From Altericroceibacterium xinjiangense (lineage in GTDB: Bacteria; Pseudomonadota; Alphaproteobacteria; Sphingomonadales; Sphingomonadaceae), in the NCBI RefSeq assembly GCF_003958635.1, contig NZ_RSEK01000004.1:186001-250000 (forward strand): a DNA stretch of 64,000 nt, written 5' to 3'. The position numbers and the translations under genes are program-made. Each line of letters begins with the position of its first letter. Positions within the stretch are counted from its first letter, which is position 1. Of this stretch, positions 1 through 9,748 are shown in pieces. The notes beneath the pieces were generated by a model, which did not search any database, had not been told where the DNA came from, and was given only the letters and a program-made list of their open reading frames with translations.

Positions 1-23
1 CACGCGGTATCGGGATTTCCGTT

Positions 24-51
24 TCAGGAACGAAGCATCAGGAACGAAGCC
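24..51. repeat. 14-bp tandem direct repeat
   Basis: Two adjacent 14-bp units (TCAGGAACGAAGC plus A or C) lie directly upstream of the first gene. Each unit contains GGAAC, the -35 core of EcfG-type promoters. Only the second copy is followed by a plausible -10. Confidence 0.8.
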
Positions 52-65
52 ACGACGGCCTCGGT
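41..65 (+). promoter_or_regulatory. candidate EcfG-type (general stress) promoter
   Basis: GGAAC at 41-45 is followed after 16 bases by CGGT at 62-65. The alphaproteobacterial EcfG consensus is GGAAC, a 16-17 base spacer, then CGTT, so there is one mismatch in the -10. It would give a leader of about 45 nt for the SDR gene. Weak prediction. Confidence 0.3.
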
Positions 66-113
66 TGAGGGGCAGATCCGCCCATCCCCTAAGTCCGCCT
101 GAAGGAAGTAGCC

Positions 114-1124
114 ATGGCCGTCAAACTGAAGCCGCTAGCCGAACAAGTCGTTGTCGTCATTGGCGCCGCGAGCGGCATCGGGCGGGAAACCGCGCTGCGC
201 TTCGGCGAGGCGGGGGCGAGCGTCCTAGTCGCGGCCCGGGACGAAGACGCCTTGCGTTCGCTTGTCGCGGAAATCGAGCGCGCGGGCGGTCAGGCCGCGC
301 ACGCGGTGTGCGATGTAGCCGACTTCGCCCAAGTCGAAGCAGTCGCGAGGCTGGCGGAAGAGCGTTTCGGGCGCGTCGATACATGGGTCAACGACGCCGC
401 GGTCGCGGTCTATGCCAGGTTCTGGGACACGAAGCCGGACGAATTCCGGCGTGTGATGGACGTGAATTACATGGGGCAGATCCACGGCACGCTCGCCGCG
501 TTGCCGCTGCTGCGTCGCCAGGGCGGGGCACTGATCGCGATTTCCTCGGTCGAAAGCATGGTCTCCCTCCCGCTGCACAGCGCCTATGCGGCATCGAAGC
601 ACGCAGTCGAGGGAGCGATGGACGCGCTGCGGAGGGAAATCATGGCCGAAGGCTGGCCGGTTTCGGTCACCAGCGTGAAGCCGGCCACGATCGACACGCC
701 CCTGTTCCCCAACTCGCGCAACACGATGGACGTGAAGCCCAAGGGGCCGCCGCCTTATTACGATCCGGCCGTGGTGGCCGACTGCGTCCTCTATGCCGCC
801 CAGCACCCGGTACGGGACATGTATGCGGGCGGCGCGGCGCGGATGATGGTGGCCAACCAGCATCTGGCGCCCGGATTGATGGACCAGGCGCTGTCCCGGT
901 TCGGCATCCCGGCATCGCGGACCGAGCAGCCGGATCCCGGCGGCAGCGAAGGCAATCTCCAGGCGCCCAGCGGCGACAGCCGCCGCAGCGGCGGCTTGCC
1001 GCGCGGCGGGCGGAGGTTCAGCCTCTACACGTGGATGGAGACGCACCCGGGCGCGGCGAAGGTTGTGGCCGGCGGCGCGCTGGCCGGGGCCCTGCTGCTG
1101 AACCGGCGCAGGGATGGCGAATAG
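114..1124 (+). CDS. SDR family oxidoreductase with C-terminal extension
   Basis: A short-chain dehydrogenase/reductase of 336 residues. The Rossmann glycine motif GAASGIG is near residue 18, followed by an NDAA motif and the catalytic Ser and YAASK pair near residues 145-162. The family core is about 250 residues. The extra C-terminus is low-complexity and Gly/Arg-rich, then has a short hydrophobic stretch (VVAGGALAGALLL) ending in basic residues, which could be a tail anchor. The start is the ATG preceded by GAAGGAAG. The substrate cannot be told from sequence. A DnaQ-type exonuclease gene follows after 17 bases, so the two may be co-transcribed. The GGAAC motif upstream hints at stress control. 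Confidence 0.85.
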   Translation: MAVKLKPLAEQVVVVIGAASGIGRETALRFGEAGASVLVAARDEDALRSLVAEIERAGGQAAHAVCDVADFAQVEAVARLAEERFGRVDTWVNDAAVAVYARFWDTKPDEFRRVMDVNYMGQIHGTLAALPLLRRQGGALIAISSVESMVSLPLHSAYAASKHAVEGAMDALRREIMAEGWPVSVTSVKPATIDTPLFPNSRNTMDVKPKGPPPYYDPAVVADCVLYAAQHPVRDMYAGGAARMMVANQHLAPGLMDQALSRFGIPASRTEQPDPGGSEGNLQAPSGDSRRSGGLPRGGRRFSLYTWMETHPGAAKVVAGGALAGALLLNRRRDGE

Positions 1125-1141
1125 ATGCAGGTCCCGTCCTC

Positions 1142-1699
1142 ATGATCGCGTTTCTCGATTTCGAAGCCTCATCCTTGTCCGATGACAGCTATCCCGTGGA
1201 AGTGGGCTGGGTGTTCGAGGACGGACGCAGCGAAGCCTACCTGATCCGACCCGCGCCGGAGTGGACCGAATGGGATCCGCAGGCGGAGGCGATCCACGGC
1301 ATCTCGCGGGCGGACCTGCTGGAGAACGGCACTGCGCACGACACGGTGGCGCAGCGGATGGTCGAAGCACTGACCGGGCACGACTTGTGCGCCAGCGCGC
1401 CGTCATGGGACGGCAAGTGGCTGAGCGCGCTGCTGCGCGCGGCCGGTCTTCCCCGCCGGGCTCTGCGGCTGCGCGACACGGATGAAGTGCTGCGCGAAAC
1501 CGCCAGCGCGATCCTGGTCCCTTCCATGGCGGGCGCCCAACTCGGTCCGGTGGTGGAGGATCTGATTGCCCGGCAAGCGGCGGCGGCGGCGGACGACGGC
1601 CCGCCCGCACACCGTGCGCTGGCCGATGCGGAGCACGAACGCCGGCGCTGGCTGAAGATACGGGGCGCGGCACGATCCATGGTGACAGCGATCGGCTGA
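1142..1699 (+). CDS. DnaQ-fold 3'-5' exonuclease family protein
   Basis: A 185-residue DEDD-type exonuclease. The ExoI motif DFE follows the initiating MIAFL. An HxIS motif typical of the DnaQ fold (IHGIS) comes about 45 residues in, and the C-terminal HRALADAEH supplies the catalytic His and last Asp of the DEDDh class. I chose ATG 1142 because the frame is open much further upstream but only this start gives an N-terminal beta strand carrying DFE. It lacks polymerase III clamp-binding or RNase T-specific features I could recognise, so its nucleic-acid substrate is unknown. It sits 17 bases after the SDR gene on the same strand. Confidence 0.75.
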   Translation: MIAFLDFEASSLSDDSYPVEVGWVFEDGRSEAYLIRPAPEWTEWDPQAEAIHGISRADLLENGTAHDTVAQRMVEALTGHDLCASAPSWDGKWLSALLRAAGLPRRALRLRDTDEVLRETASAILVPSMAGAQLGPVVEDLIARQAAAAADDGPPAHRALADAEHERRRWLKIRGAARSMVTAIG

Positions 1700-1785
1700 C
1701 GGCAAAAAGCCTGTCCGCTCGCCCGGGCCGGAACGCTTGGGCTTCACCTGCGCTTATCCGGCAGCGGGTGCAGGGGAGCTGTTGA

Positions 1786-2562
1786 ATGAACGTGATCGCC
1801 TTGGGCACCCTTGGGGGGATGGCGACCGCGCTCGCGACTTTCATTGGTGCCTTGCCGGTGTTGTTCGCCAATCCCGCGTCCGAACGCTACAGCAACGCGA
1901 TGCTCGGCTTTGCCGCGGGGGTCATGATCTCCGCGTCGTATCTGTCGCTGATCGTCCCGGCCGCGGACATCGCACAGGCAAATGGGCACGGTTCGGGTTT
2001 CGCCGCCTTCATCGTCGCGCTGGCGGTAGTGGCGGGTGCAGCGACGCTGGACTTGCTGCGCCGGTGGGACCCTGTCGCTGCCCCGGCTATTGGCAACGGA
2101 ACCGCCTCGGCCGAACGCCGCCGGCGGGTCTGGCTGCTGCTGCTGGCGATGACCGCCCACAACTTTCCCGAAGGCGCGGCGGTTGGGGTCAGCTTCGGCT
2201 CCGGCGACCTGAAGATCGGCCTTGGCACCACGATCGGGATCGGGATCCAGAACCTGCCCGAAGGCCTCGCGGTGGCGGCGTCCCTGCTGACGGTCGGCAC
2301 CAGGCGGTGGACAGCGGTGCTGATTGGCGGAGCAACCGGCCTGGCCGAACCGGTCGGAGCCCTGGTCGGCGTCACGCTCGTCTCGGCGGTCGAAGGCTTG
2401 CTGCCGGCGGGAATGGGATGGGCGGCGGGCGCGATGCTCTACATCTGCGCCTCCGAACTTATCCCGGCGGTTCACCGCGACAAGGGAGATGCCGGGCTTG
2501 CGATCTGGTCAACCATGGGCGGGATCGTCCTGATGCTGCTGCTCGACATCGGGCTGGGATAA
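1786..2562 (+). CDS. ZIP family divalent metal transporter
   Basis: A 258-residue inner-membrane protein of about eight hydrophobic helices. Two helices carry the ZIP metal-site motifs HNFPEGAAVG (near residue 125) and QNLPEGLAVA (near residue 155), which bind Zn, Fe or Mn in the transport path. The long intracellular loop between helices 3 and 4 is short on histidine. The ATG has AGGGGAG upstream at a normal distance. Family members import zinc, iron or manganese. A manganese catalase lies 150 bases downstream on the same strand, so manganese supply is an attractive but unproven role. Confidence 0.88.
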   Translation: MNVIALGTLGGMATALATFIGALPVLFANPASERYSNAMLGFAAGVMISASYLSLIVPAADIAQANGHGSGFAAFIVALAVVAGAATLDLLRRWDPVAAPAIGNGTASAERRRRVWLLLLAMTAHNFPEGAAVGVSFGSGDLKIGLGTTIGIGIQNLPEGLAVAASLLTVGTRRWTAVLIGGATGLAEPVGALVGVTLVSAVEGLLPAGMGWAAGAMLYICASELIPAVHRDKGDAGLAIWSTMGGIVLMLLLDIGLG

Positions 2563-2648
2563 GTCCGCAGCCTGACAAGCGAATTGCCCCTTTGTGACAC
2601 CGATGGACGAGCGTTCGGCCTTTGTGGTGCAAAAACGAGACGAACTGT

Positions 2649-2674
2649 GGAAAGATAACCAGATGCCCTTCGTT
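2649..2674 (+). promoter_or_regulatory. candidate EcfG-type promoter of the manganese catalase
   Basis: GGAAA at 2649-2653, a 17-base spacer and CGTT at 2671-2674 match the EcfG consensus (GGAAC, 16-17 bases, CGTT) with one mismatch. The spacing to the catalase start (about 38 bases) fits. Manganese catalases are common general-stress genes, which supports the inference. Confidence 0.4.
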
Positions 2675-2712
2675 CTCCGGTGGTTACTTAAAAGAAATCC
2701 GGAGAAATACGT

Positions 2713-3711
2713 ATGTTCATGCACGCCAAGGAATTGCAATTCAACGCCAGGGTCTCGGAACCCGATCCGCGTTTCGCCAGCATGCTGCTCGATCAGTTCG
2801 GCGGACCGAACGGAGAGCTCAAGGCGGCGATGCAATACTTCACGCAGGCTTTCGCCGCGCGCCAGACGCACCCGGAAAAGTACGACATGCTGATGGACAT
2901 CGCGACCGAGGAGCTGAGCCACCTCGAAATCGTCGGCGCGACCATCACCATGCTGCTCGACGGCGTGAATGCCGAAATGAAGGAAGCGGGCGAGGCCAAG
3001 AACTGGATGGACCTGCTGCGTGGCGGCACCGAGAAGGAAGAAATGATCCACATGGCGATGACCAACCCGTCATTCCTTACGGAAAGCCGGGGCGGTCCGC
3101 GCCTGACCGACGTGAACGGGGTTCCCTGGACCAGCGCCTACGTCAACGCCAACGGGGATCTCACCGTTGACCTGCGGTCCGACATCGCCGCGGAATCGCG
3201 CGCCAAGATCGTGTATGAAAACCTGATCCAGTTCACCGACGATCCTTACGTGAAGGAAACGCTCGGCTTCCTGATGACGCGCGAAGTCGCCCACTTCCAG
3301 ATGTTCGCCGCGGCGCTCGAAACGATCCCGCAGAACTTCCCGCCGGGCGCGCTTCAGGCCGATCCGCGTTACAGCCATGCCTATTACAACATGTCCGACG
3401 GCGCCGATGCCCGCGGTCCGTGGAACGAAGGCCAGGGCCCGTGGCCGGCTGGCGAGCACTGGGAATACATCCAGACCCCGCATGCCCATGTCGTCGAGAC
3501 CTCCGGCGAAATCAACAAGCCGGTGGTCGGCACCAGCACCACGATGGAGCAGGCGCAGAAGGCCGGCAAGGAACTCGGCAAGACGCGCAAGGAAGAAGCG
3601 CTCGCCAAGATCGGCACCGGGACCAACCAGTGGTCAAGCTATCCGCAGACGGAGCTGCCCCATCCGGGCAAGGCGCAGCAGAAGGCCGGACCCAACCCGA
3701 CCGGATCGTAA
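2713..3711 (+). CDS. manganese catalase
   Basis: A 332-residue di-manganese catalase that splits hydrogen peroxide into water and oxygen. The four-helix ferritin-like bundle is visible. It starts MFMHAKELQ, and the Glu/His metal ligands appear in ELSHLEIVG near residue 72 and REVAHFQMF near residue 195. The C-terminal quarter carries the usual glycine/proline-rich extension (residues 230-290) of the long form. The ATG follows CCGGAGAAA. A strong hairpin terminator starts 16 bases after the stop. Nothing looks degraded. It is probably cytoplasmic, and the EcfG-like box upstream suggests stationary-phase or oxidative induction. Confidence 0.95.
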   Translation: MFMHAKELQFNARVSEPDPRFASMLLDQFGGPNGELKAAMQYFTQAFAARQTHPEKYDMLMDIATEELSHLEIVGATITMLLDGVNAEMKEAGEAKNWMDLLRGGTEKEEMIHMAMTNPSFLTESRGGPRLTDVNGVPWTSAYVNANGDLTVDLRSDIAAESRAKIVYENLIQFTDDPYVKETLGFLMTREVAHFQMFAAALETIPQNFPPGALQADPRYSHAYYNMSDGADARGPWNEGQGPWPAGEHWEYIQTPHAHVVETSGEINKPVVGTSTTMEQAQKAGKELGKTRKEEALAKIGTGTNQWSSYPQTELPHPGKAQQKAGPNPTGS

Positions 3712-3726
3712 TCTCCGTTCGGCAGA

Positions 3727-3762
3727 AAAAGGCCCGCGGGACATTCGTCCCGCGGGCCTTTT
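3727..3762. terminator. bidirectional intrinsic terminator
   Basis: A perfect 16-bp stem (AAAAGGCCCGCGGGAC and its complement) with loop ATTC, flanked by A and T runs. It sits between the convergent manganese catalase and fumarase genes and can serve both strands. Confidence 0.95.
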
Positions 3763-3789
3763 CGCGTCTGCAGATTGCGCGTTCGCAGA

Positions 3790-5181
<1,392 letters not shown>

Positions 5182-5328
5182 TGCTGGTTCCCTTGCAGTG
5201 TTCGGATGGGAACGCCTTGCGACGCTTCGCGTCAAAAGTCATCCATCCTTGTTTTCGCCCGCCCTTGTCTTGCCGCGTTCATGGGTGCAGTTTCAACTGA
5301 TACCAGAACACGTCGGAGAGGAACGACC

Positions 5329-6825
5329 ATGCGCCAGATCGACCACCTGATCGCCGGAGGCGGCGGAGGAAAGGCGGCCCGGCTGGGCGACGTGTACGAT
5401 CCCAACCGAGGCACGGTGCAGGCGCAGGTTGCGCTGGGCGGCAAGGCAGAGCTGGACGGCGCCGTGGAAGCGGCAAAAGCCGCCCAGCCCGGTTGGGCCG
5501 CTACCAACCCGCAGCGCCGCGCGCGGGTGCTGTTCCGCTTTCGCGAACTGGTCGAAGCGAACATGGATGATCTGGCCCGCTTGCTTTCCAGCGAGCATGG
5601 CAAGGTGCTGGCCGATGCGCGCGGCGACGTGCAGCGCGGACTGGACGTGATCGAATTCGCCTGCGGCATCCCGCATGCGCTGAAGGGCGAACACACCCAA
5701 GGCGCTGGCCCGGGGATCGACGTGTACTCGATGCGCCAGCCGATCGGGATCGGCGCGGGGATTACCCCGTTCAACTTCCCGGCGATGATCCCGATGTGGA
5801 TGTTCGGCGTCGCGGTTGCGGCGGGCAACGCCTTCATCCTCAAGCCATCGGAACGCGATCCCTCCGTGCCCGTGCGGCTGGCCGAATTGCTGCTGGAAGC
5901 GGGCGCGCCCGAAGGAATCCTGCAAGTCGTCCACGGCGACAAGGAGATGGTCGACGCGATCCTCGATCACCCGGACATCGCCGGCATCAGCTTCGTCGGA
6001 TCGTCCGACATCGCGCAGTATGTCTATTCCCGCGGGGTCGCGAACGGCAAGCGAGTGCAGGCGATGGGCGGGGCGAAGAACCACGGCATCGTGATGCCGG
6101 ATGCCGACATGGACATGGTGGTGAACGATCTTGCGGGCGCGGCATTCGGATCGGCGGGGGAGCGCTGCATGGCGCTGCCGGTGGTGGTCCCGGTGGGAGA
6201 AGACACCGCACAGCGCCTGCGCGACAAGCTGATCCCGGCGATTCAGGCCCTGCGGGTCGGCCTTTCGACCGATGAGGACGCGCACTACGGTCCGGTGATC
6301 AACGCCGCGCACAAGGCCCGCGTCGAAAACTGGATCGCCAAGGCGCAGGCCGAAGGGGGCGAGATCGTCATCGACGGGCGCGGTTTCTCTCTTCAGGGGC
6401 ATGAGCAAGGGTACTTCGTCGGCCCCACCCTGATCGACCACGTAACGCCGGACATGGAAAGCTACCGGGAGGAGATATTCGGCCCGGTCCTGCAGATCGT
6501 GCGGGCGAAGGATTTCGAGGAAGCCGTCGCGTTGCCGTCAAAGCACCAGTACGGCAACGGCGTGGCGATCTTCACCCGCAACGGCCACGCGGCGCGCGAA
6601 TTCGCTGCCCGGGTGAATGTCGGAATGGTGGGGATCAACGTTCCGATCCCGGTGCCGGTGGCGTATCATTCGTTCGGCGGGTGGAAGCGTTCGGCCTTCG
6701 GGGACACCAATCAGCACGGGATGGAAGGGGTGCGTTTCTGGACCAAGGTCAAGACAGTCACGCAGCGCTGGCCGGACGGCTCCGTCACCGGAGAAAACGC
6801 GTTCGTCATCCCGACGATGGGATAA
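5329..6825 (+). CDS. mmsA: CoA-acylating methylmalonate-semialdehyde dehydrogenase
   Basis: Oxidises methylmalonate semialdehyde (or malonate semialdehyde) with NAD and CoA to propionyl-CoA (or acetyl-CoA), the last step of valine catabolism. The product has 498 residues, the usual length. The catalytic cysteine is in GSAGERCMA at about residue 280; the aldehyde dehydrogenase motifs [20 protein letters not shown] and EEIFGPVL are intact. ATG 5329 follows a GGAGAGGA ribosome site. It heads a run with an enoyl-CoA hydratase (10 bases downstream) and mmsB, so the three are probably one valine-degradation transcript. Confidence 0.96.
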   Translation: MRQIDHLIAGGGGGKAARLGDVYDPNRGTVQAQVALGGKAELDGAVEAAKAAQPGWAATNPQRRARVLFRFRELVEANMDDLARLLSSEHGKVLADARGDVQRGLDVIEFACGIPHALKGEHTQGAGPGIDVYSMRQPIGIGAGITPFNFPAMIPMWMFGVAVAAGNAFILKPSERDPSVPVRLAELLLEAGAPEGILQVVHGDKEMVDAILDHPDIAGISFVGSSDIAQYVYSRGVANGKRVQAMGGAKNHGIVMPDADMDMVVNDLAGAAFGSAGERCMALPVVVPVGEDTAQRLRDKLIPAIQALRVGLSTDEDAHYGPVINAAHKARVENWIAKAQAEGGEIVIDGRGFSLQGHEQGYFVGPTLIDHVTPDMESYREEIFGPVLQIVRAKDFEEAVALPSKHQYGNGVAIFTRNGHAAREFAARVNVGMVGINVPIPVPVAYHSFGGWKRSAFGDTNQHGMEGVRFWTKVKTVTQRWPDGSVTGENAFVIPTMG

Positions 6826-6835
6826 GGAAACTCAC

Positions 6836-7621
6836 ATGACCCAGTACGAAACCATTCTGGTGGAACGGCGCGATGCGGTCACGCTGGTCACCCTCAACCG
6901 CCCCAAGGCGCTGAACGCGCTCAACAGCCAGGTCCTTTCCGAACTGATCGATGCCTTCGCCGCATTCGAGGCGGATGAAACGCAGCGCTGCGCAGTGCTG
7001 ACCGGCAGCGGGGAAAAGGCATTCGCGGCCGGGGCCGACATCAAGGAGATGGCCGACAAGCCAGCGGCCGATTTCTACCTGGAAGACTTCTTCTCCAAAT
7101 GGACCAGCGACTTCACGCACAAGATCCGCAAGCCGTGGATCGCGGCGGTCAACGGCTTCGCGCTCGGCGGCGGGTGCGAGGTGGCGATGATGGCCGATTT
7201 CATCCTCGCGGCCGATACGGCGAAGTTCGGCCAGCCGGAAATCCGCCTCGGCGTTGCGCCCGGCATGGGGGGCTCGCAGCGGCTGACCCGGGCAGTCGGC
7301 AAGTCCAAGGCAATGGAAATGATCCTCACCGGCCGGATGATGGGGGCTGAGGAGGCTGAGCGCGCCGGTCTGGTCGCCCGGGTTATTCCGGCCGCCGACT
7401 TGCTGGACGAAGCGCTGAAGACCGCCGCGGCCATCGCCGCGATGCCGCCAATGGCTGCGATCGCCAACAAGGAACTGGTCAACGCCGCGTTCGAGACCAC
7501 GCTCGATCAAGGCATCGTGCTGGAACGCCGCTTGTTCCAGATTCTCGCCGCCAGCGAGGATCGGACCGAAGGGATGAGCGCGTTCATCGAAAAGCGCGAA
7601 GGGCAGTGGAAAGGCCGCTGA
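6836..7621 (+). CDS. enoyl-CoA hydratase
   Basis: A 261-residue crotonase-fold enzyme that adds water across the 2,3 double bond of short enoyl-CoA thioesters, here probably methacrylyl-CoA in valine catabolism. Both catalytic glutamates of classical hydratases are present, in [11 protein letters not shown] and in FGQPEIRLG, with the oxyanion motif AAGADIKEM. It lacks the altered active site of 3-hydroxyisobutyryl-CoA hydrolases. Start ATG with AAGGAAAC upstream, 10 bases after mmsA. A 3-hydroxyisobutyryl-CoA hydrolase needed between this step and mmsB is not in the cluster. Confidence 0.92.
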   Translation: MTQYETILVERRDAVTLVTLNRPKALNALNSQVLSELIDAFAAFEADETQRCAVLTGSGEKAFAAGADIKEMADKPAADFYLEDFFSKWTSDFTHKIRKPWIAAVNGFALGGGCEVAMMADFILAADTAKFGQPEIRLGVAPGMGGSQRLTRAVGKSKAMEMILTGRMMGAEEAERAGLVARVIPAADLLDEALKTAAAIAAMPPMAAIANKELVNAAFETTLDQGIVLERRLFQILAASEDRTEGMSAFIEKREGQWKGR

Positions 7622-7655
7622 CCCTCACTCCCCCTCCCGGCCGCGGGAGGGGGCG
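7621..7655. repeat. REP-like GC-rich hairpin
   Basis: A 10-bp stem (CCCCCTCCCG against its complement, 7630-7653) preceded by ACCCTCA, starting on the last base of the hydratase stop codon. The same ACCCTCA plus CTCCCG/CGGGAG hairpin layout recurs at 62436-62468. Such hairpins are scattered between genes in sphingomonads. Confidence 0.65.
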
Positions 7656-7729
7656 GGGCGGACAAGGCCCCAAACGAAGACCTCGGAGCGGCTGACTTCG
7701 GCCCTTCCGCAACCCGGAGCGGATAACCC

Positions 7730-8599
7730 ATGAGAATCGCATTCATCGGCCTCGGCAACATGGGCGGCGGGATGGCGGCCAATCTCGCAAAGGCGGGGCA
7801 TGAGGTGCGGGCGTTCGATGTGTCGGAAGATGCGCTGGCGCATGCGCGGCAGAGCGGGTGCCAAACCTCCTCCAGCGCTGCCGAGGCGGCGGACGGGGCG
7901 CAAGCCGTGGTCTCGATGCTCCCCAACGGAAAGATTGTCCGCGACGTCTACCTGCAAGAGGTCATCGGCCATGCGCCCGCCGACGCGGTCCTGATCGATT
8001 GCTCTACCATCGATGTCGCCACCGCGCGCGAGGTCGAAGGCCTCGCGGCCAAGGCTGGCTACGCGATGGTCGATGCCCCGGTGTCCGGCGGGATCGCCGC
8101 AGCGGCGGCCGGCACGCTGACCTTCATGGTCGGGGGCAGCGAAGACGGGTTTGCCCGTGCCGAACCAATCCTGTCGGCCATGGGCAAGGCGGTGATCCGC
8201 GCGGGCGAGGCCGGGGCGGGGCAAGCAGCCAAGATCTGCAACAACATGCTGCTCGGCATCCACATGATCGGCACGAGCGAGGCGTTCCGGCTGGCCGAAA
8301 GGCTCGGGCTCGACCCGCAGACGTTCTACGATATCGCGTCGGTCAGCTCGGGCCAGTGCTGGTCCATGACCAGCTACTGCCCGGTGCCCGGTGTCGGCCC
8401 GGAAACCCCGGCAGACCGGGATTATCAGGGCGGGTTCGCGGCCGCGCTGATGCTGAAGGATCTCCGCCTCGCGATGGAAGCGGCGGAGCTGGCCGGCGCG
8501 ACGACCCCGCTCGGCGCCCACGCGAAGGACCTTTACGAAGGCTTCGCGGCAGACAACGGCGGGCTCGACTTCTCGGCGATCATCACGTCGCTGGAGTGA
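7730..8599 (+). CDS. mmsB: 3-hydroxyisobutyrate dehydrogenase
   Basis: Oxidises (S)-3-hydroxyisobutyrate to methylmalonate semialdehyde with NAD, feeding MmsA encoded just upstream. The product has 289 residues. The N-terminal Rossmann motif GLGNMGGGMAANL, the substrate motif DAPVSGGIAAA and the catalytic lysine in GQAAKICNNMLL (near residue 165) are all present. The start is the ATG after a degenerate AGCGGA. It lies 108 bases behind the enoyl-CoA hydratase with a REP-like hairpin in between. Its last 17 bases overlap the end of the convergent manA. Confidence 0.95.
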   Translation: MRIAFIGLGNMGGGMAANLAKAGHEVRAFDVSEDALAHARQSGCQTSSSAAEAADGAQAVVSMLPNGKIVRDVYLQEVIGHAPADAVLIDCSTIDVATAREVEGLAAKAGYAMVDAPVSGGIAAAAAGTLTFMVGGSEDGFARAEPILSAMGKAVIRAGEAGAGQAAKICNNMLLGIHMIGTSEAFRLAERLGLDPQTFYDIASVSSGQCWSMTSYCPVPGVGPETPADRDYQGGFAAALMLKDLRLAMEAAELAGATTPLGAHAKDLYEGFAADNGGLDFSAIITSLE

Positions 8600-9410
8600 C
8601 GGGCTCCATGATCGGCTGGGCGAGCAGGCAGGACCCGAGCGGGGCGAACACCACGTCTTCGATCGAATGGGCCAGCGCGCATTGCCCCGGGACAATCGGC
8701 TCGTTCGCCACCCGGGCTTCGCCCACACGGGGGATGACCAGCAGGGCCCCTGCGGAATAGCGGCGCGCGGTCTCGCGGTCGGGCAGCCCGTCCACTCGGT
8801 CGAGGCGGAAATAGGGCCCATCGACCAGCGCCGCGTCGCCTTTTTCCGGCACATGGAGGCGGTAAGTTGGATCGTGCGGTTCGCCTTTCGCCACCCCGAC
8901 GGCTTGTTCCAGGTGCAGTTCGCGCGGACGGCCGTAATCGTAGAGGCGATAGGTGATGTCGGAATTCTGCTGAATCTCGATGATGCTCACGCCCGCGCCG
9001 ATCGCGTGGACCGTGTTGGCCGGGATGTAGAAGAAATCACCGGGTTTCACTTCGTGCCAGACCAGCATCTGCTCGACGCTTCCGTCCAGCGCGGCGGCCC
9101 GCATTGCTTCGGAATCCAGGGCCTGCTCAAAGCCGATGCCCAGGGTGGCGCCCGGCTCGGCATCGATCACCAGCCAGCATTCCTCTTTCCCCTGCCGGCC
9201 GATCCCTGCCGCCTTGGTCTGGGTATCGGACGGATGCACCTGCACGGACAATTTCTCGCTGGTGAAGATGTACTTGACCAGCAACTGCGGCAAATCGCGC
9301 GGCGGTTCGAACCAGATCTCCCCGATCCGCTGCCCATCCGGCGCGGTGAAAGGGGACGGCAAGCGGTCCTTGCCCCATGGTTTTTCAACGCTCTTCGTAG
9401 TCAGCAGCAT
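8583..9410 (-). CDS. manA: class I mannose-6-phosphate isomerase
   Basis: Interconverts mannose 6-phosphate and fructose 6-phosphate, supplying mannose for polysaccharide or GDP-mannose. A zinc-dependent cupin of 275 residues, the short class I form. Metal-ligand motifs QVHPSD (near residue 55), EECWLV and NTVHAIG are in the right order. The frame is open 59 codons further upstream, but ATG 9410 gives the conserved start with the VEKPWG motif. It overlaps the convergent mmsB end by 17 bases. The gene appears single; a divergent glycosyltransferase gene starts 338 bases away. Confidence 0.92.
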   Translation of the reverse strand: MLLTTKSVEKPWGKDRLPSPFTAPDGQRIGEIWFEPPRDLPQLLVKYIFTSEKLSVQVHPSDTQTKAAGIGRQGKEECWLVIDAEPGATLGIGFEQALDSEAMRAAALDGSVEQMLVWHEVKPGDFFYIPANTVHAIGAGVSIIEIQQNSDITYRLYDYGRPRELHLEQAVGVAKGEPHDPTYRLHVPEKGDAALVDGPYFRLDRVDGLPDRETARRYSAGALLVIPRVGEARVANEPIVPGQCALAHSIEDVVFAPLGSCLLAQPIMEPVTPAT

Positions 9411-9748
9411 GATCGGCCCTTCAAACCGCCGGTCGCAAGCCGGCAACGGCGCGGCCGATCTTACCGCACTGCACCATTCGAAGTCCAGAAACCATCGCCA
9501 GGTTTTCGCCCCCCGGGAATTGCCCGGCGGGCTCAGGCCTGCAGTACGGAAAAGCCGCCCCTCCGGCCTGAGGCTGCCGGGAAGCACGCGCCCTCAGCGG
9601 CGGGAAAAAACGCAGCAACAATCCGGGTAAACAATAGGGTAAATTGCGGAACGGATTGGCACCCCATGGGTTCGATGTAGTGGGAGAGAGCCGGCCTGAG
9701 AGCAACATCTTGAACCGGCCCTCGAGAATAGCCGAGTTCGAGGCCGTC
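9411..9748. other. intergenic region between manA and a glycosyltransferase gene
   Basis: A 338-base divergent spacer. It contains two close direct repeats of GGGTAAA (near 9628 and 9638), which could be an operator, and an imperfect GC-rich dyad around 9690-9725. I see no convincing gene or RNA. Confidence 0.4.
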
